DNA of 8,787 nucleotides from Bacteroidales bacterium 45-6 (GTDB lineage: Bacteria > Bacteroidota > Bacteroidia > Bacteroidales > Dysgonomonadaceae): contig MKRS01000402.1 of NCBI GenBank assembly GCA_001897035.1, positions 1 through 8,787 on the forward strand. Direction: 5' to 3'. This document shows, piece by piece, positions 1-7,578 of the stretch. The position numbers and the translations under genes were made by a program. Numbering within the stretch: the first letter of the stretch is position 1; the number at the start of each line of letters is the position of its first letter. The notes beneath the pieces are model-generated. The model did no database searches. It worked only from the letters and a program-made list of their open reading frames with translations, and was not told the origin of the DNA.

Positions 1-170
1 TCACTGCTTTGGCAATCACCAAGCTCGATGGCACTGCTAAGGGTGGAGTCGTGATTGGCATCTCCGATCAGTTCAAAATCCCGGTCAAATACATCGGCTT
101 GGGCGAAGGCATCAACGACTTGCAGACATTCCGCAGGAAGGAATTTGTCGATTCCCTGTTCGGCGAATAG
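1..170 (+). CDS. ftsY: Signal recognition particle receptor FtsY, C-terminal end (5' truncated)
   Basis: This is the last 55 residues of the SRP-receptor GTPase, in frame from base 3 to the TAG at 168-170; the start lies outside the window. FtsY docks ribosome-nascent chain-SRP complexes at the inner membrane and, with Ffh, hydrolyses GTP to hand substrates to SecYEG. The visible part begins in the G domain with TALAITKLDGTAKGG, which contains the TKxD guanine-specificity motif (G4) and the following KGG. It continues with the G5 region (IKYIGLGEGINDL-like, seen here as VKYIGLGEGINDL) and ends with the usual short FVDSLFGE tail, so the C-terminus is intact. In Bacteroidota ftsY is commonly followed by rimO, as here. 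The identification rests on the conserved motifs and the gene order. Confidence 0.95.
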   Translation, partial: TALAITKLDGTAKGGVVIGISDQFKIPVKYIGLGEGINDLQTFRRKEFVDSLFGE

Positions 171-349
171 CATCCCCGGCGAGGCTCGTTTATCGCGCCC
201 GTCCACATCCTGGCCATTGCAGGCCGGATGGAAAAACTCAATGGCTTTGCTTGAAACAAAATAAGAAATCTGATCCTCCACAGTGGTATGTTGGGAGGCG
301 GTTTCAGGCAAGCTTATTTTTCATTTCATAATAATAAAAACGATCTACT
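171..349 (+). other. Intergenic spacer ftsY-rimO with a hairpin, no gene seen
   Basis: This 179-nt gap holds no convincing coding region. The short reading frames across it, on either strand, have no recognisable composition and overlap the ftsY end. A GC-rich inverted repeat lies at 206-230: CATCC pairs with GGATG and GGCC with GGCC, with one bulged T and a six-base loop. It is not followed by a T-run on either strand, so it is not a standard terminator. A second, looser CCTCC/GGAGG pair lies at 275-298. I found no good TAnnTTTG promoter here, so rimO may be read from upstream or from a promoter I do not recognise. Confidence 0.5.
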
Positions 350-1648
350 TTGGTTAAGAATAGAATAGATGTGATAACGCTCGGATGCTCCAAGAATCTT
401 GTTGATTCGGAACATCTGATGAAACAGCTGCTGTCCAACGGTTACACGGTCAAGCACGATCCTCAGAAGTCTGAAGGAGAAATTGTAGTAATCAATACCT
501 GCGGATTTATCGGCGACGCAAAAGAAGAGTCGGTGAACATGATCCTTGGCTTTGTGGACGGCAAAAAACGCCGTCGGCACAGCAAAATCTTCGTGATGGG
601 ATGCCTCTCGGAAAGGTACCGCAAGGAATTGGCCGAGGAAATCCCGGAGGTGGACAAGTTCTATGGCAAATTCGACTGGAAAGACCTGATGACGGATCTG
701 GGCAAATCCTACAAGCAAGACGTAGCCCTTGAACGGAGCATAACCACCCCGAAGCATTATGCTTACCTGAAAATATCGGAAGGTTGCAACCGCGCTTGCT
801 CGTATTGCTCGATTCCGATCATGACTGGCAAGCACCATTCTCGAAAATTAGAGGACATCGTGGCCGAGGTAAAGGCTTTGGTTGCCCAAGGGACGAAGGA
901 ATTCCAAGTGATTGCGCAAGATCTATCCTATTATGGCATAGACCTGTACAAGAAAATGATGCTTGCCGAACTGATCGAGGCCATCTCCGATGTGCCGGGC
1001 GTGGAGTGGATACGGTTGCATTATGCCTATCCGTCGCGCTTCCCATACGACATCCTGCGTGTCATTCGCGAGCGGGACAATGTGTGTAAATACTTGGATA
1101 TGGCCTTACAGCATATCAGCGACCCCATGCTGACGAAAATGAGGCGGAACATTACCAAGCAGGAAATCTACGACTTGCTCCATCGGATCAGGGAAGAAGT
1201 GCCAGGCATCCATCTACGCACCACGCTGTTGGTGGGGCATCCCGGCGAAACGGACCAAGACTTTGAAGAACTGATGCAGTTTGTCAAGGACATACGTTTC
1301 GAACGGATGGGAGCATTTCCCTATTCGCACGAAGACGGCACTTTTGCTTACGACAATTATCCCGACGACGTTCCCGAAGCCACGAAACAGCAACGGATGG
1401 ACGAACTGATGTCGCTACAGGAATCGATCGCTGCCGAAGTCAGCCAGCAAAAAACAGGTTCGCTATTGCGAGTGGTTATCGATAGGGAAGACGACGACTA
1501 TTACGTAGGGCGGACGCAGTTTGATTCGCCCGAGGTGGATCCGGAAGTGTTGATCTCAAAAGAAAAGGAACTTGAAATCGGTAAATTATATCAGGTGAGG
1601 ATCACCGAAGCCCAACCTTTTGATCTGTATGGAAAAATAGAACTCTGA
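350..1648 (+). CDS. rimO: Ribosomal protein S12 methylthiotransferase RimO
   Basis: This 432-aa radical-SAM enzyme adds a methylthio group to the beta-carbon of the conserved aspartate of ribosomal protein S12, using two 4Fe-4S clusters. The N-terminal MTTase domain has the three cluster cysteines C13 (TLGCSKN), C51 (NTCGF) and C85 (MGCLSERY). The radical-SAM domain has the CxxxCxxC motif at C146, C150 and C153 (GCNRACSYCSIP). The motif LVGHPGETDQDFEEL, near residue 300, is typical of the family, and the end (about 370-432) fits a TRAM domain. The LGCSKNLVDSE start and the SIPIMTGKHHSR stretch point to RimO rather than MiaB. The start is TTG: an in-frame TAA at 335-337 blocks anything upstream, and the next candidate (GTG at 371) would cut into the first conserved strand. 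Length is normal and all catalytic cysteines are present. Confidence 0.95.
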   Translation: MVKNRIDVITLGCSKNLVDSEHLMKQLLSNGYTVKHDPQKSEGEIVVINTCGFIGDAKEESVNMILGFVDGKKRRRHSKIFVMGCLSERYRKELAEEIPEVDKFYGKFDWKDLMTDLGKSYKQDVALERSITTPKHYAYLKISEGCNRACSYCSIPIMTGKHHSRKLEDIVAEVKALVAQGTKEFQVIAQDLSYYGIDLYKKMMLAELIEAISDVPGVEWIRLHYAYPSRFPYDILRVIRERDNVCKYLDMALQHISDPMLTKMRRNITKQEIYDLLHRIREEVPGIHLRTTLLVGHPGETDQDFEELMQFVKDIRFERMGAFPYSHEDGTFAYDNYPDDVPEATKQQRMDELMSLQESIAAEVSQQKTGSLLRVVIDREDDDYYVGRTQFDSPEVDPEVLISKEKELEIGKLYQVRITEAQPFDLYGKIEL

Positions 1649-1684
1649 TATAGGTTTTGTAATTGTTTAATCCCCTTGCTTCGT

Positions 1685-1975
1685 ATGACACACAAAGAAC
1701 TTGTTGCTGAATTGGCAAAACGGCTTGGGCAAACCCAAGCCAAAACGTCTGAGCTGCTGGAGGCTTTCACTACCGTGATGAACGAAAGGCTTGCGGAGGG
1801 TAACTCTGTCAGCTTTCAAGGATTTGGTCTGTTTGAAACCAAAAAGAAAATGGAACGAATCTCTGTGAATCCCGTTACAAAACAGCGCTTCCTGATTCCG
1901 CCCAAAATCTCCGCAGTCTATCGGCCGAGCCAGAATGTGAAAGATCTTCTAAATTCGAAAGACAATGAACACTAA
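1685..1975 (+). CDS. HU/IHF-family DNA-binding protein
   Basis: This 96-aa protein has the size and layout of HU/IHF nucleoid proteins: two N-terminal helices (THKELVAELAKRLGQTQAKTSELLEAF), a GFGLFETKKK beta hinge, then the DNA-binding arm with the conserved Asn-Pro (residues 62-63, in ISVNPVTKQ), and a C-terminal helix after YRPSQNVKDLL. The proline is the residue that HU proteins wedge into the minor groove to bend DNA. I prefer the ATG at 1685 to the in-frame TTG at 1676, because THKEL is where the family normally begins. The gene starts 36 nt after rimO and overlaps the next HU-like gene by 11 nt, which suggests translational coupling and perhaps a heteromeric pair. Several HU paralogues per genome are usual in this phylum, so the specific role is unknown. 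Confidence 0.88.
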   Translation: MTHKELVAELAKRLGQTQAKTSELLEAFTTVMNERLAEGNSVSFQGFGLFETKKKMERISVNPVTKQRFLIPPKISAVYRPSQNVKDLLNSKDNEH

Positions 1976-3200
1976 ACTTAGCTTTGCAGACATTGTAGAT
2001 CTGTTTGCTACAAAAACTGGACAGAGTAAAAAAGAGGCGGAATTGTTCCTTCGCGAGTTGCTCGACACCATGGCCTCCAAGATGTGTGAAGAAGGCTTGC
2101 TGAAAATAAGGGATTTCGGCACTTTCAAAGTCGTGGAAGTGGAAAGCCGGGAAAGCGTGGATGTGAACACGGGAGACAAAATCGTGATTGCATCCCACCG
2201 CAAGATCTCGTTCGTAGCCGATAAGACACTGAAAGATCTCGTAAACAAACCATTTTCATTGTTTGAGCCTGAATTGCTAAAGGATGGCGTAAGCTTTGGA
2301 CAATCAGCATCCGAGAAAGATACTGAGGGAGAAGAATTTGAAGAGAATGAAGCTGACTCAGAACAAGTTGAAGTGGAAATTGCAGATGCGCAGAATCAGG
2401 TGACAAAAAAATTCCGGACGATGATTCTTGATCCGGGAGTTGACGAAAGTGCAGTATCGGGAAGCGAGCCAATCGAAAGCGAACAGGAAGAAAATACTCC
2501 TTTGGAGGAAAGCAATGCAGAGGTCCTTCCCCTTGCTCCGGAAGGAGCTTTCTTGTTGCCCCGCGCCTCTTCGGCAGAAGCAGGATTTGTTGCTGCAAGT
2601 AATGAGTCCGATGTTGCAGGATTGGAAGAAGAGCAACCCCAAAGCAAAAGTAGGAAGAAAACATGGGTCATCGTCGGAGCAATCTTTGTGCTACTGGCTG
2701 TGGCCGCCGTCGCGTTTTACATTTTCAATGTGAATACCGATGAAGCAAGCAAGCAACCCCAAGCTACATCGGTACCTAAAAATATTCATCCTGATTCTCT
2801 TGCTAATGCAGCCTCCAAGCCCCAAGTGGTGGCCGTGACGAAAGATACCCTCACAGGAGCAAGTGCCGATTCCACGAAAACATCGGCAAGCATGAGCGGA
2901 AAAGACAAAGGAATACAAAAAGAGAAAGAGGATGCACCGGCCATATCTAAAACAACAACAGAAGTGGTTTCGGAGGGAGCTACATTTCGCACCTTGGCAC
3001 TAAAATATTACGGGAGCAAGGAATTCTGGGTGTATATCTATCAGGCCAACAAGGCAAAGATACCTCATCCCAACAAGCTTAGGTATGGCTTGTCGGTTAC
3101 GATTCCCGACGCCAAAACCCTTGGCATTGACGCCAAAGACCCGGCCTCCATCAAGAGGGCAATATTAGTGGGCAACAAAGTGTTGAACGAGATAAACTGA
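1965..3200 (+). CDS. Membrane-anchored HU-like protein with C-terminal LysM-like domain
   Basis: This 411-aa protein has an unusual modular build. Residues 1-93 are an HU/IHF fold (LSFADIVDLFATKTGQSKKEA, then IRDFGTFKVVEVESRESVDV). Residues 100-230 are an acidic, low-complexity linker rich in Glu and Ser. A KSRKK basic flank and one hydrophobic helix follow at about 233-256. Residues 257-332 are a Ser/Thr/Lys/Ala-rich linker, and residues 333-381 resemble LysM (EVVSEGATFRTLALKYYGSK, then WVYIYQANKAKI and LRYGLSVTIP). The positive residues before the helix predict the HU part in the cytoplasm and the LysM part in the periplasm, so the protein could tie DNA to the peptidoglycan layer; that role is inference. 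The position matching the intercalating proline of HU is Val67. The start overlaps the preceding HU gene by 11 nt, and the purine permease follows after 17 nt. Confidence 0.85.
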   Translation: MNTKLSFADIVDLFATKTGQSKKEAELFLRELLDTMASKMCEEGLLKIRDFGTFKVVEVESRESVDVNTGDKIVIASHRKISFVADKTLKDLVNKPFSLFEPELLKDGVSFGQSASEKDTEGEEFEENEADSEQVEVEIADAQNQVTKKFRTMILDPGVDESAVSGSEPIESEQEENTPLEESNAEVLPLAPEGAFLLPRASSAEAGFVAASNESDVAGLEEEQPQSKSRKKTWVIVGAIFVLLAVAAVAFYIFNVNTDEASKQPQATSVPKNIHPDSLANAASKPQVVAVTKDTLTGASADSTKTSASMSGKDKGIQKEKEDAPAISKTTTEVVSEGATFRTLALKYYGSKEFWVYIYQANKAKIPHPNKLRYGLSVTIPDAKTLGIDAKDPASIKRAILVGNKVLNEIN

Positions 3201-3217
3201 GATGCTTATTTTAAATT

Positions 3218-4531
3218 ATGCTCGAAAAACTATTTAAACTGAAAGCCAACGGCACGAATGTCAAAACAGAACTTATTGCTGGAATAATCACTTTTCTGAC
3301 AATGTCTTACGTGCTGGTAGTGAATCCAAACATACTTGGCGAAACAGGCATGGACAAGCCGGCATTGTTCACCGCTACGGCTTTGGCTACCATCTTGGGG
3401 ACACTTTTCATGGCATTTCTTGCCAACCTGCCAATTGCTCAGGCGCCAGGGATGGGGCTGAACAGTTTTTTTGCATTTTCGGTAGTGCTTGGCCTTGGGT
3501 ATTCCTGGCAGATGGCTCTGACTGCGGTTTTCATTGAGGGAATTATATTTATTATTCTCACCTTGTTCAATGTCCGCGAATTGATCGTGAAGGCGATTCC
3601 GCAAACCATAAAGGAAGCGATTCCCGTTGGTATAGGGCTTTTCATTACCTTGATTGGGCTGAAAAATGCAGGGATCGTAGTGGCTGATAAAAATACATTT
3701 GTTGCATTGGGAGACTTGGCTGCTCCACAAGTTTGGGTCGCTCTTATCGGTTTGATTGTGACAGCTGTGCTTTACGTGAAAAAGGTGTACGGCTCGTTTT
3801 TCATAGGCATTGGGGTAGCTACGGTATCTGCAATCCTCTTTGGTCTCGTGCATTTCCCGGAAGGAGGCGTTTTCTCGATGCCTCCCGACATTTCGCCGAT
3901 ACTCTTTCAATTCGACTTCGAGCATATCTTTTCTCTCAACATGCTGGTTGTGGTGTTCACTTTTTTGTTTGTCAACCTCTTCGACACCATTGGCACCTTG
4001 ATCGGGGTTGCTTCCAAAGCCGGATTGATTGACAAAAACGGGCATTTTCCGCAGATCAAGCGGGCGCTTCTTGCCGACGCATTAGGTACCACCTTCGGCG
4101 CGGTTGTTGGCACCAGCACAGTCACCTCCTATGTGGAAAGTGCATCCGGCGTTGCCGCAGGCGGGCGGACAGGGCTCACGTCAGTTTCCACCGCATTGAT
4201 GTTTCTGATCGCTTTGTTTCTTGCCCCGCTGTTCCTGATGGTGCCGGCAGCAGCCACTGCACCCGCACTCATCATCGTGGGCCTTTTCATGGTGTCGTCT
4301 GTGGTGAATCTAAACTTCGGCGACATGAGCGAATCGCTACCCGCATTTCTCACCATGGTGCTGATGCCGTTCACCTTTAGCATCGCCCACGGAATTGTTT
4401 TCGGCATGATAGCCTACGTGCTGTTGAAATTCTTGGCGGGAAAGTTCAACCAAATTTCCATCACCATGTGGGTCATATTTTCCTTGCTATTGCTGAAGCT
4501 CGTCCTCGAAGGCCTGCATGTGTTGAAGTAG
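3218..4531 (+). CDS. NCS2-family purine permease (AzgA/PbuG-like)
   Basis: This 437-aa, very hydrophobic protein has the length and motifs of the AzgA-like branch of nucleobase-cation symporters, which import adenine, guanine or hypoxanthine with protons across the inner membrane. Visible hallmarks are TELIAGIITFLTMSYVLVVNP at 17-37, the substrate-site loop APGMGLNSFFAF at 76-87, the motif FDTIGTLIGVASKAGLID at 255-272, and GTSTVTSYVESASGVAAGG (298-316) followed by RTGLTSV. About 12-14 membrane helices are expected. Which purine is carried cannot be read from sequence alone, so no symbol is given. It follows the LysM/HU gene by 17 nt and is probably in the same transcript; that leaves no room for a purine riboswitch directly upstream. 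A hairpin overlaps its stop codon. Confidence 0.92.
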   Translation: MLEKLFKLKANGTNVKTELIAGIITFLTMSYVLVVNPNILGETGMDKPALFTATALATILGTLFMAFLANLPIAQAPGMGLNSFFAFSVVLGLGYSWQMALTAVFIEGIIFIILTLFNVRELIVKAIPQTIKEAIPVGIGLFITLIGLKNAGIVVADKNTFVALGDLAAPQVWVALIGLIVTAVLYVKKVYGSFFIGIGVATVSAILFGLVHFPEGGVFSMPPDISPILFQFDFEHIFSLNMLVVVFTFLFVNLFDTIGTLIGVASKAGLIDKNGHFPQIKRALLADALGTTFGAVVGTSTVTSYVESASGVAAGGRTGLTSVSTALMFLIALFLAPLFLMVPAAATAPALIIVGLFMVSSVVNLNFGDMSESLPAFLTMVLMPFTFSIAHGIVFGMIAYVLLKFLAGKFNQISITMWVIFSLLLLKLVLEGLHVLK

Positions 4532-4551
4532 CCGCTAAAAGCAGGCTGCTT
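4526..4551 (+). terminator. Possible weak terminator or attenuator hairpin at the permease stop
   Basis: The bases AAGTAGCC (4526-4533) pair with GGCTGCTT (4544-4551), with one G-U pair. An inner GCT/AGC stem (4534-4536 with 4540-4542) closes an AAA loop, with one bulged A at 4543. The stem contains the permease TAG stop (4529-4531) and is followed by only a short T-run, so termination would be leaky. The next gene begins seven bases later. Confidence 0.4.
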
Positions 4552-4557
4552 TGATCG

Positions 4558-7434
4558 ATGAAATGCGCAAATGATATCCTTGAAAGCCTTAACCTTATTC
4601 CTGAAAAAATGAGCGCGAACAAATCTGAATCTATTGCAGGACAGAAGAAAAGATCGATCTGCTGCTGGCTTGTAGTTTTGTCATTTCTCTTTTATCTTCC
4701 ACTCAAGGCCATCCGTCCCAGTGTCATTAATTTCAGCCCGAAAACATACAACGGTGCCAATAAGAACTGGTCGATCGATGCTGATGAGAACGGCATTGTC
4801 TATATTGGGAATGACAAGGGACTGATCGAATTTGATGGCGTGAACTGGAACCTATTCAAATTGCCGAGTAAAGGGATCGTTCGGTCTGTCGGTGTGGCCA
4901 ATACTCAGGAAATATATACTGGTGGCACAGAGGAGTTTGGTGAATGGAAAAGGGATCTTTCCGGCAAGCTTCGTTACAGCTCGCTTAGCTCTAAAATCAA
5001 TTTCAAGGAAATCCAGAATTCAGACTTTTGGCGGACTTTCGTTACCAAGCAAGGAGTGTATTTCCAGTCTTTTTCGGCGATATTTTTCTATGACTACAAA
5101 TCGGTGAAGAAGCTGAAATCAGTTGTTGCTCCTCTCTTGCTGCTTAACCGCGTTAGGGGCGAATTTCTGTATCAGAAGATGAAGGGCCAGATCTATGTGC
5201 TCAAAGCAGGCAAAATCAGGCAACTTCCCGGTAGCGATGTGTTTGCAAATACGGATGTGCGGGTCATATTACCGTACGGAAAAAGCGGCTACCTCTTTGC
5301 CTCCAATTCGAAGGGGTTGATGGTGTATGAAAACGGACAGTACCGGGATTTGAATCCCAGCCTATCTTCTTTATTCAATAAAAAGGAGGTGAACACCGGC
5401 GTATTAACATCCAGGGGAACGTATATTTTGGGAACCCTGCTCGACGGGATGTACGAGATAGATATGAAAGGAAACATCGTTGGGCATTTTTCTTCAGAAA
5501 ATGTCTTGCAGAACAAATCCGTGCTCTCGATGTGGCAAGATAGCCGCAACAATGTTTGGCTTGGCCTGGACAAAGGCATCAGCTATGTTTCTTACAAAGA
5601 AAACCTCAACTACTTCACCAATGCCATTGACAACATAGGCGCAATCTATGCCGCCTGCTTTTGGAACAATTACCTGCTGATCGGTACCAATCAAGGGGTT
5701 TTCTCGATTCCCCGATCGGAGCTAAACGGTTATTCCTCCCTTTCGAACTTCCGTATCATTCGAGGTTCTGAAGGCCAGGTTTGGAACTTGAAAGAAATTG
5801 ATGGAACACTCTATTGCTGCCACAACAACGGGCTGTTCACCATAGGCAAAGACCTTTCCGTGAAAAAATACCCCGACATCGGGACAGGAGTGTACAACAT
5901 CTACGAGGAGCAACTGGGCAATTCCAAGTACTTGATGGTGTCCACCTACCAGTCGCTGAGGTTTATCAACCAAGAAACACAAAAAGGGGTTACACCCAAA
6001 GGAATCAACGAACCCATTTATGATGTGAAAGCAGACCATTTGGGCAATCTGTGGCTCGAACATCCCAATCGGGGAATTTACCGTTGCCAATGGACGCCGG
6101 GCAGCGATTCATTTTCGTCGATCCATTACTATGGGCGGAACGCTGCTTCCCATTCGTTGCCAAGCAAGCTCCAACTCTTCAAAGTGGGAGGGCGGATCAA
6201 CATGATTGGCGATGAAAAGGTTTTCCAATACAACGATATAGCCGACAAAGTAGAGCCAAACAACCTGCTCAACAAGCTTTTCTCGGGCGTTGATCCCATC
6301 AGGAAGATATTTTCCTGTTCCCACAACCGATACCTGGCCTTGGCCGAAAATTCTTTCTATCTTTTCTTTTACGACGGATACAAAACTTCCATGCTCAGGA
6401 GCTACGGCCTCGGGCACAACTTGAGCTTTGTGGACAATTACGAGACCATTATACCCCTCAACGACAGCATCAACCTGCTGGCTCTGGACGATGGATTTAT
6501 TCTCTACGACATACCCAGTCAAGCGACCATTGTTCCCCAAACCGAGTCGAAGGTGGATGCACCCGTTATCAAAAGTTTTAAAACCATAAGCCGGGAAAAA
6601 GATATTGTTTACAAGCCCATTGACAAAGGCCACATCACCATTGACAATAATTTCAACAATGTAGAGATCGATTTTGTGACTAAAAATGCCTTTGCTGATT
6701 ATGTTTCCTCGCAATATATGCTGGAAGGCGTTGACATGGATTGGTCGCCAAAGTCATTTTCCAACAAAGTGGCCTACGAGCGTCTTCCCGCAGGCAAATA
6801 CACTTTCATGCTCAGGGCGGTGGACGTGCGGGGAAATTTCTCAGAGGTCACCATGTTGCAGTTTCGGGTAAGTTCCCCGTGGTATAATTCCTCTTGGGCC
6901 TATTTGATTTATATCATGCTGGCTGCTACTATTTTTTATGTAGTTAGGCAGATGATTCTCTTCCGGTTCAAGAAACAACACCTTCGCAAAATCCGCAAGC
7001 TGGAAACCTTGCGCCTGAAAATGCTTGCCGACGAGTTGCAAAATCAAGTGAATCAAAAAAATGCGGAATTGGTGACACAAACTTCCTTTATCATCCAAAA
7101 AAACGAATTGATTGAGAAAATAAAAGCCTTGATAGAGGATTTTTATGCTAAGAACAAATCGACGCTGCTCCAGCAGCTGATGTACAAGATCAACAACCTG
7201 GTCAGCCACAATTTGGATACGGAGGACGACTGGAAGAATTTCCTCCTCAAATTTGAGGAAAAACACACCGAATTTTTCAAGAAACTGAAGGCTGACTATC
7301 CTACGCTGACTTCCACCGACCTTCGCCTGTGCGCCTGCCTAAAGCTCAACATGGAAACGAAGGACATTGCCTCGCTCATGAACTTGTCGGTTCGCGCCGT
7401 GGAAAACAACCGCTATCGGCTACGAAAAAACTAA
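4558..7434 (+). CDS. SusR-like membrane sensor-regulator: propeller, Y_Y_Y domain, TM, LuxR-type HTH
   Basis: This 958-aa one-component transcription regulator spans the inner membrane. A hydrophobic signal or anchor lies at about 33-51 (SICCWLVVLSFLFYLPLKA). The periplasmic part (about 55-660) has beta-propeller blades with the two-component-regulator propeller signature, for example IVYIGNDKGLIEFDGVNW at about 80-97 and VWLGLDKGISYVSY at 333-346. A Y_Y_Y domain spans about 695-772 (SQYMLEGVDMDW, then LPAGKYTFMLRAVDVRGN). One membrane helix (779-800) leads to a cytoplasmic coiled coil (about 803-860). A LuxR-like HTH ends the protein (about 915-958: LTSTDLRLCACLKLNMETK, IASLMNLSVRAVENNRYRLR). 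No histidine-kinase or receiver domain is present, so a ligand signal would pass directly across the membrane. An internal ATG at 4609 (residue 18) would give a more ordinary signal peptide and may be the true start. Targets are unknown; the operon 144 nt downstream is a candidate. Confidence 0.85.
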   Translation: MKCANDILESLNLIPEKMSANKSESIAGQKKRSICCWLVVLSFLFYLPLKAIRPSVINFSPKTYNGANKNWSIDADENGIVYIGNDKGLIEFDGVNWNLFKLPSKGIVRSVGVANTQEIYTGGTEEFGEWKRDLSGKLRYSSLSSKINFKEIQNSDFWRTFVTKQGVYFQSFSAIFFYDYKSVKKLKSVVAPLLLLNRVRGEFLYQKMKGQIYVLKAGKIRQLPGSDVFANTDVRVILPYGKSGYLFASNSKGLMVYENGQYRDLNPSLSSLFNKKEVNTGVLTSRGTYILGTLLDGMYEIDMKGNIVGHFSSENVLQNKSVLSMWQDSRNNVWLGLDKGISYVSYKENLNYFTNAIDNIGAIYAACFWNNYLLIGTNQGVFSIPRSELNGYSSLSNFRIIRGSEGQVWNLKEIDGTLYCCHNNGLFTIGKDLSVKKYPDIGTGVYNIYEEQLGNSKYLMVSTYQSLRFINQETQKGVTPKGINEPIYDVKADHLGNLWLEHPNRGIYRCQWTPGSDSFSSIHYYGRNAASHSLPSKLQLFKVGGRINMIGDEKVFQYNDIADKVEPNNLLNKLFSGVDPIRKIFSCSHNRYLALAENSFYLFFYDGYKTSMLRSYGLGHNLSFVDNYETIIPLNDSINLLALDDGFILYDIPSQATIVPQTESKVDAPVIKSFKTISREKDIVYKPIDKGHITIDNNFNNVEIDFVTKNAFADYVSSQYMLEGVDMDWSPKSFSNKVAYERLPAGKYTFMLRAVDVRGNFSEVTMLQFRVSSPWYNSSWAYLIYIMLAATIFYVVRQMILFRFKKQHLRKIRKLETLRLKMLADELQNQVNQKNAELVTQTSFIIQKNELIEKIKALIEDFYAKNKSTLLQQLMYKINNLVSHNLDTEDDWKNFLLKFEEKHTEFFKKLKADYPTLTSTDLRLCACLKLNMETKDIASLMNLSVRAVENNRYRLRKN

Positions 7435-7466
7435 ACCTAAGAACGGAACAAAATCTGAATGAATTC

Positions 7467-7498
7467 TTTATCTCGATCGAGTAAAAATCATATATTTG
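7467..7498 (+). promoter_or_regulatory. Bacteroidota-type promoter of the HTH/GG-peptide operon
   Basis: TATATTTG at 7491-7498 matches the Bacteroidota -7 consensus TAnnTTTG exactly. Twenty bases upstream, TTTA (7467-7470) is close to the -33 TTTG element. Transcription would start near 7503-7507, leaving an A-rich 5' leader of about 70 nt before the HTH gene. No other site in the window fits this well. Confidence 0.7.
7472..7481. promoter_or_regulatory. Perfect 10-bp palindrome in the promoter spacer, candidate operator
   Basis: CTCGATCGAG is a perfect palindrome lying between the -33 and -7 elements. Symmetry continues after two mismatched pairs as TTT (7467-7469) against AAA (7484-7486). 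A dimeric regulator bound here would block or reshape RNA polymerase binding. Either the HTH protein encoded downstream or the large membrane regulator upstream could be that protein. The core TCGATCGA also occurs by chance inside coding sequence (4771-4778), so binding is unproven. Confidence 0.4.
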
Positions 7499-7578
7499 CC
7501 TCTGCGCAAAGTTTCTGTTTTCGCTATAACACAAACAAAAGAAACGAATATTTAACAAAAACACACACGGATTGAAAG

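Noticed and set aside
55..264. A small plus-strand frame across the ftsY end and the spacer
   Set aside because: Most of it overlaps ftsY in another frame, and the protein has no conserved look or initiation context.
326..838. A 170-codon minus-strand frame
   Set aside because: It lies opposite the conserved N-terminal and radical-SAM parts of rimO, has no recognisable domain, and is a shadow of that gene.
1676..1684. TTG start for the small HU protein
   Set aside because: The ATG at 1685 gives the normal family N-terminus; the TTG adds only three residues.
3230..4045. A 271-codon minus-strand frame rich in His, Asn and Lys
   Set aside because: It runs antisense to the permease; its composition is what the complement of hydrophobic codons gives, and no motif is visible.
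6109..6714. A 201-codon minus-strand frame
   Set aside because: It is antisense to the propeller part of the regulator and has no start signal, domain or neighbour support.
7446..7460. Near repeat of a 14-15 nt string also found at about 4617-4630
   Set aside because: It is a single short similarity in A-rich sequence, one copy being inside coding sequence; chance is the simplest explanation.
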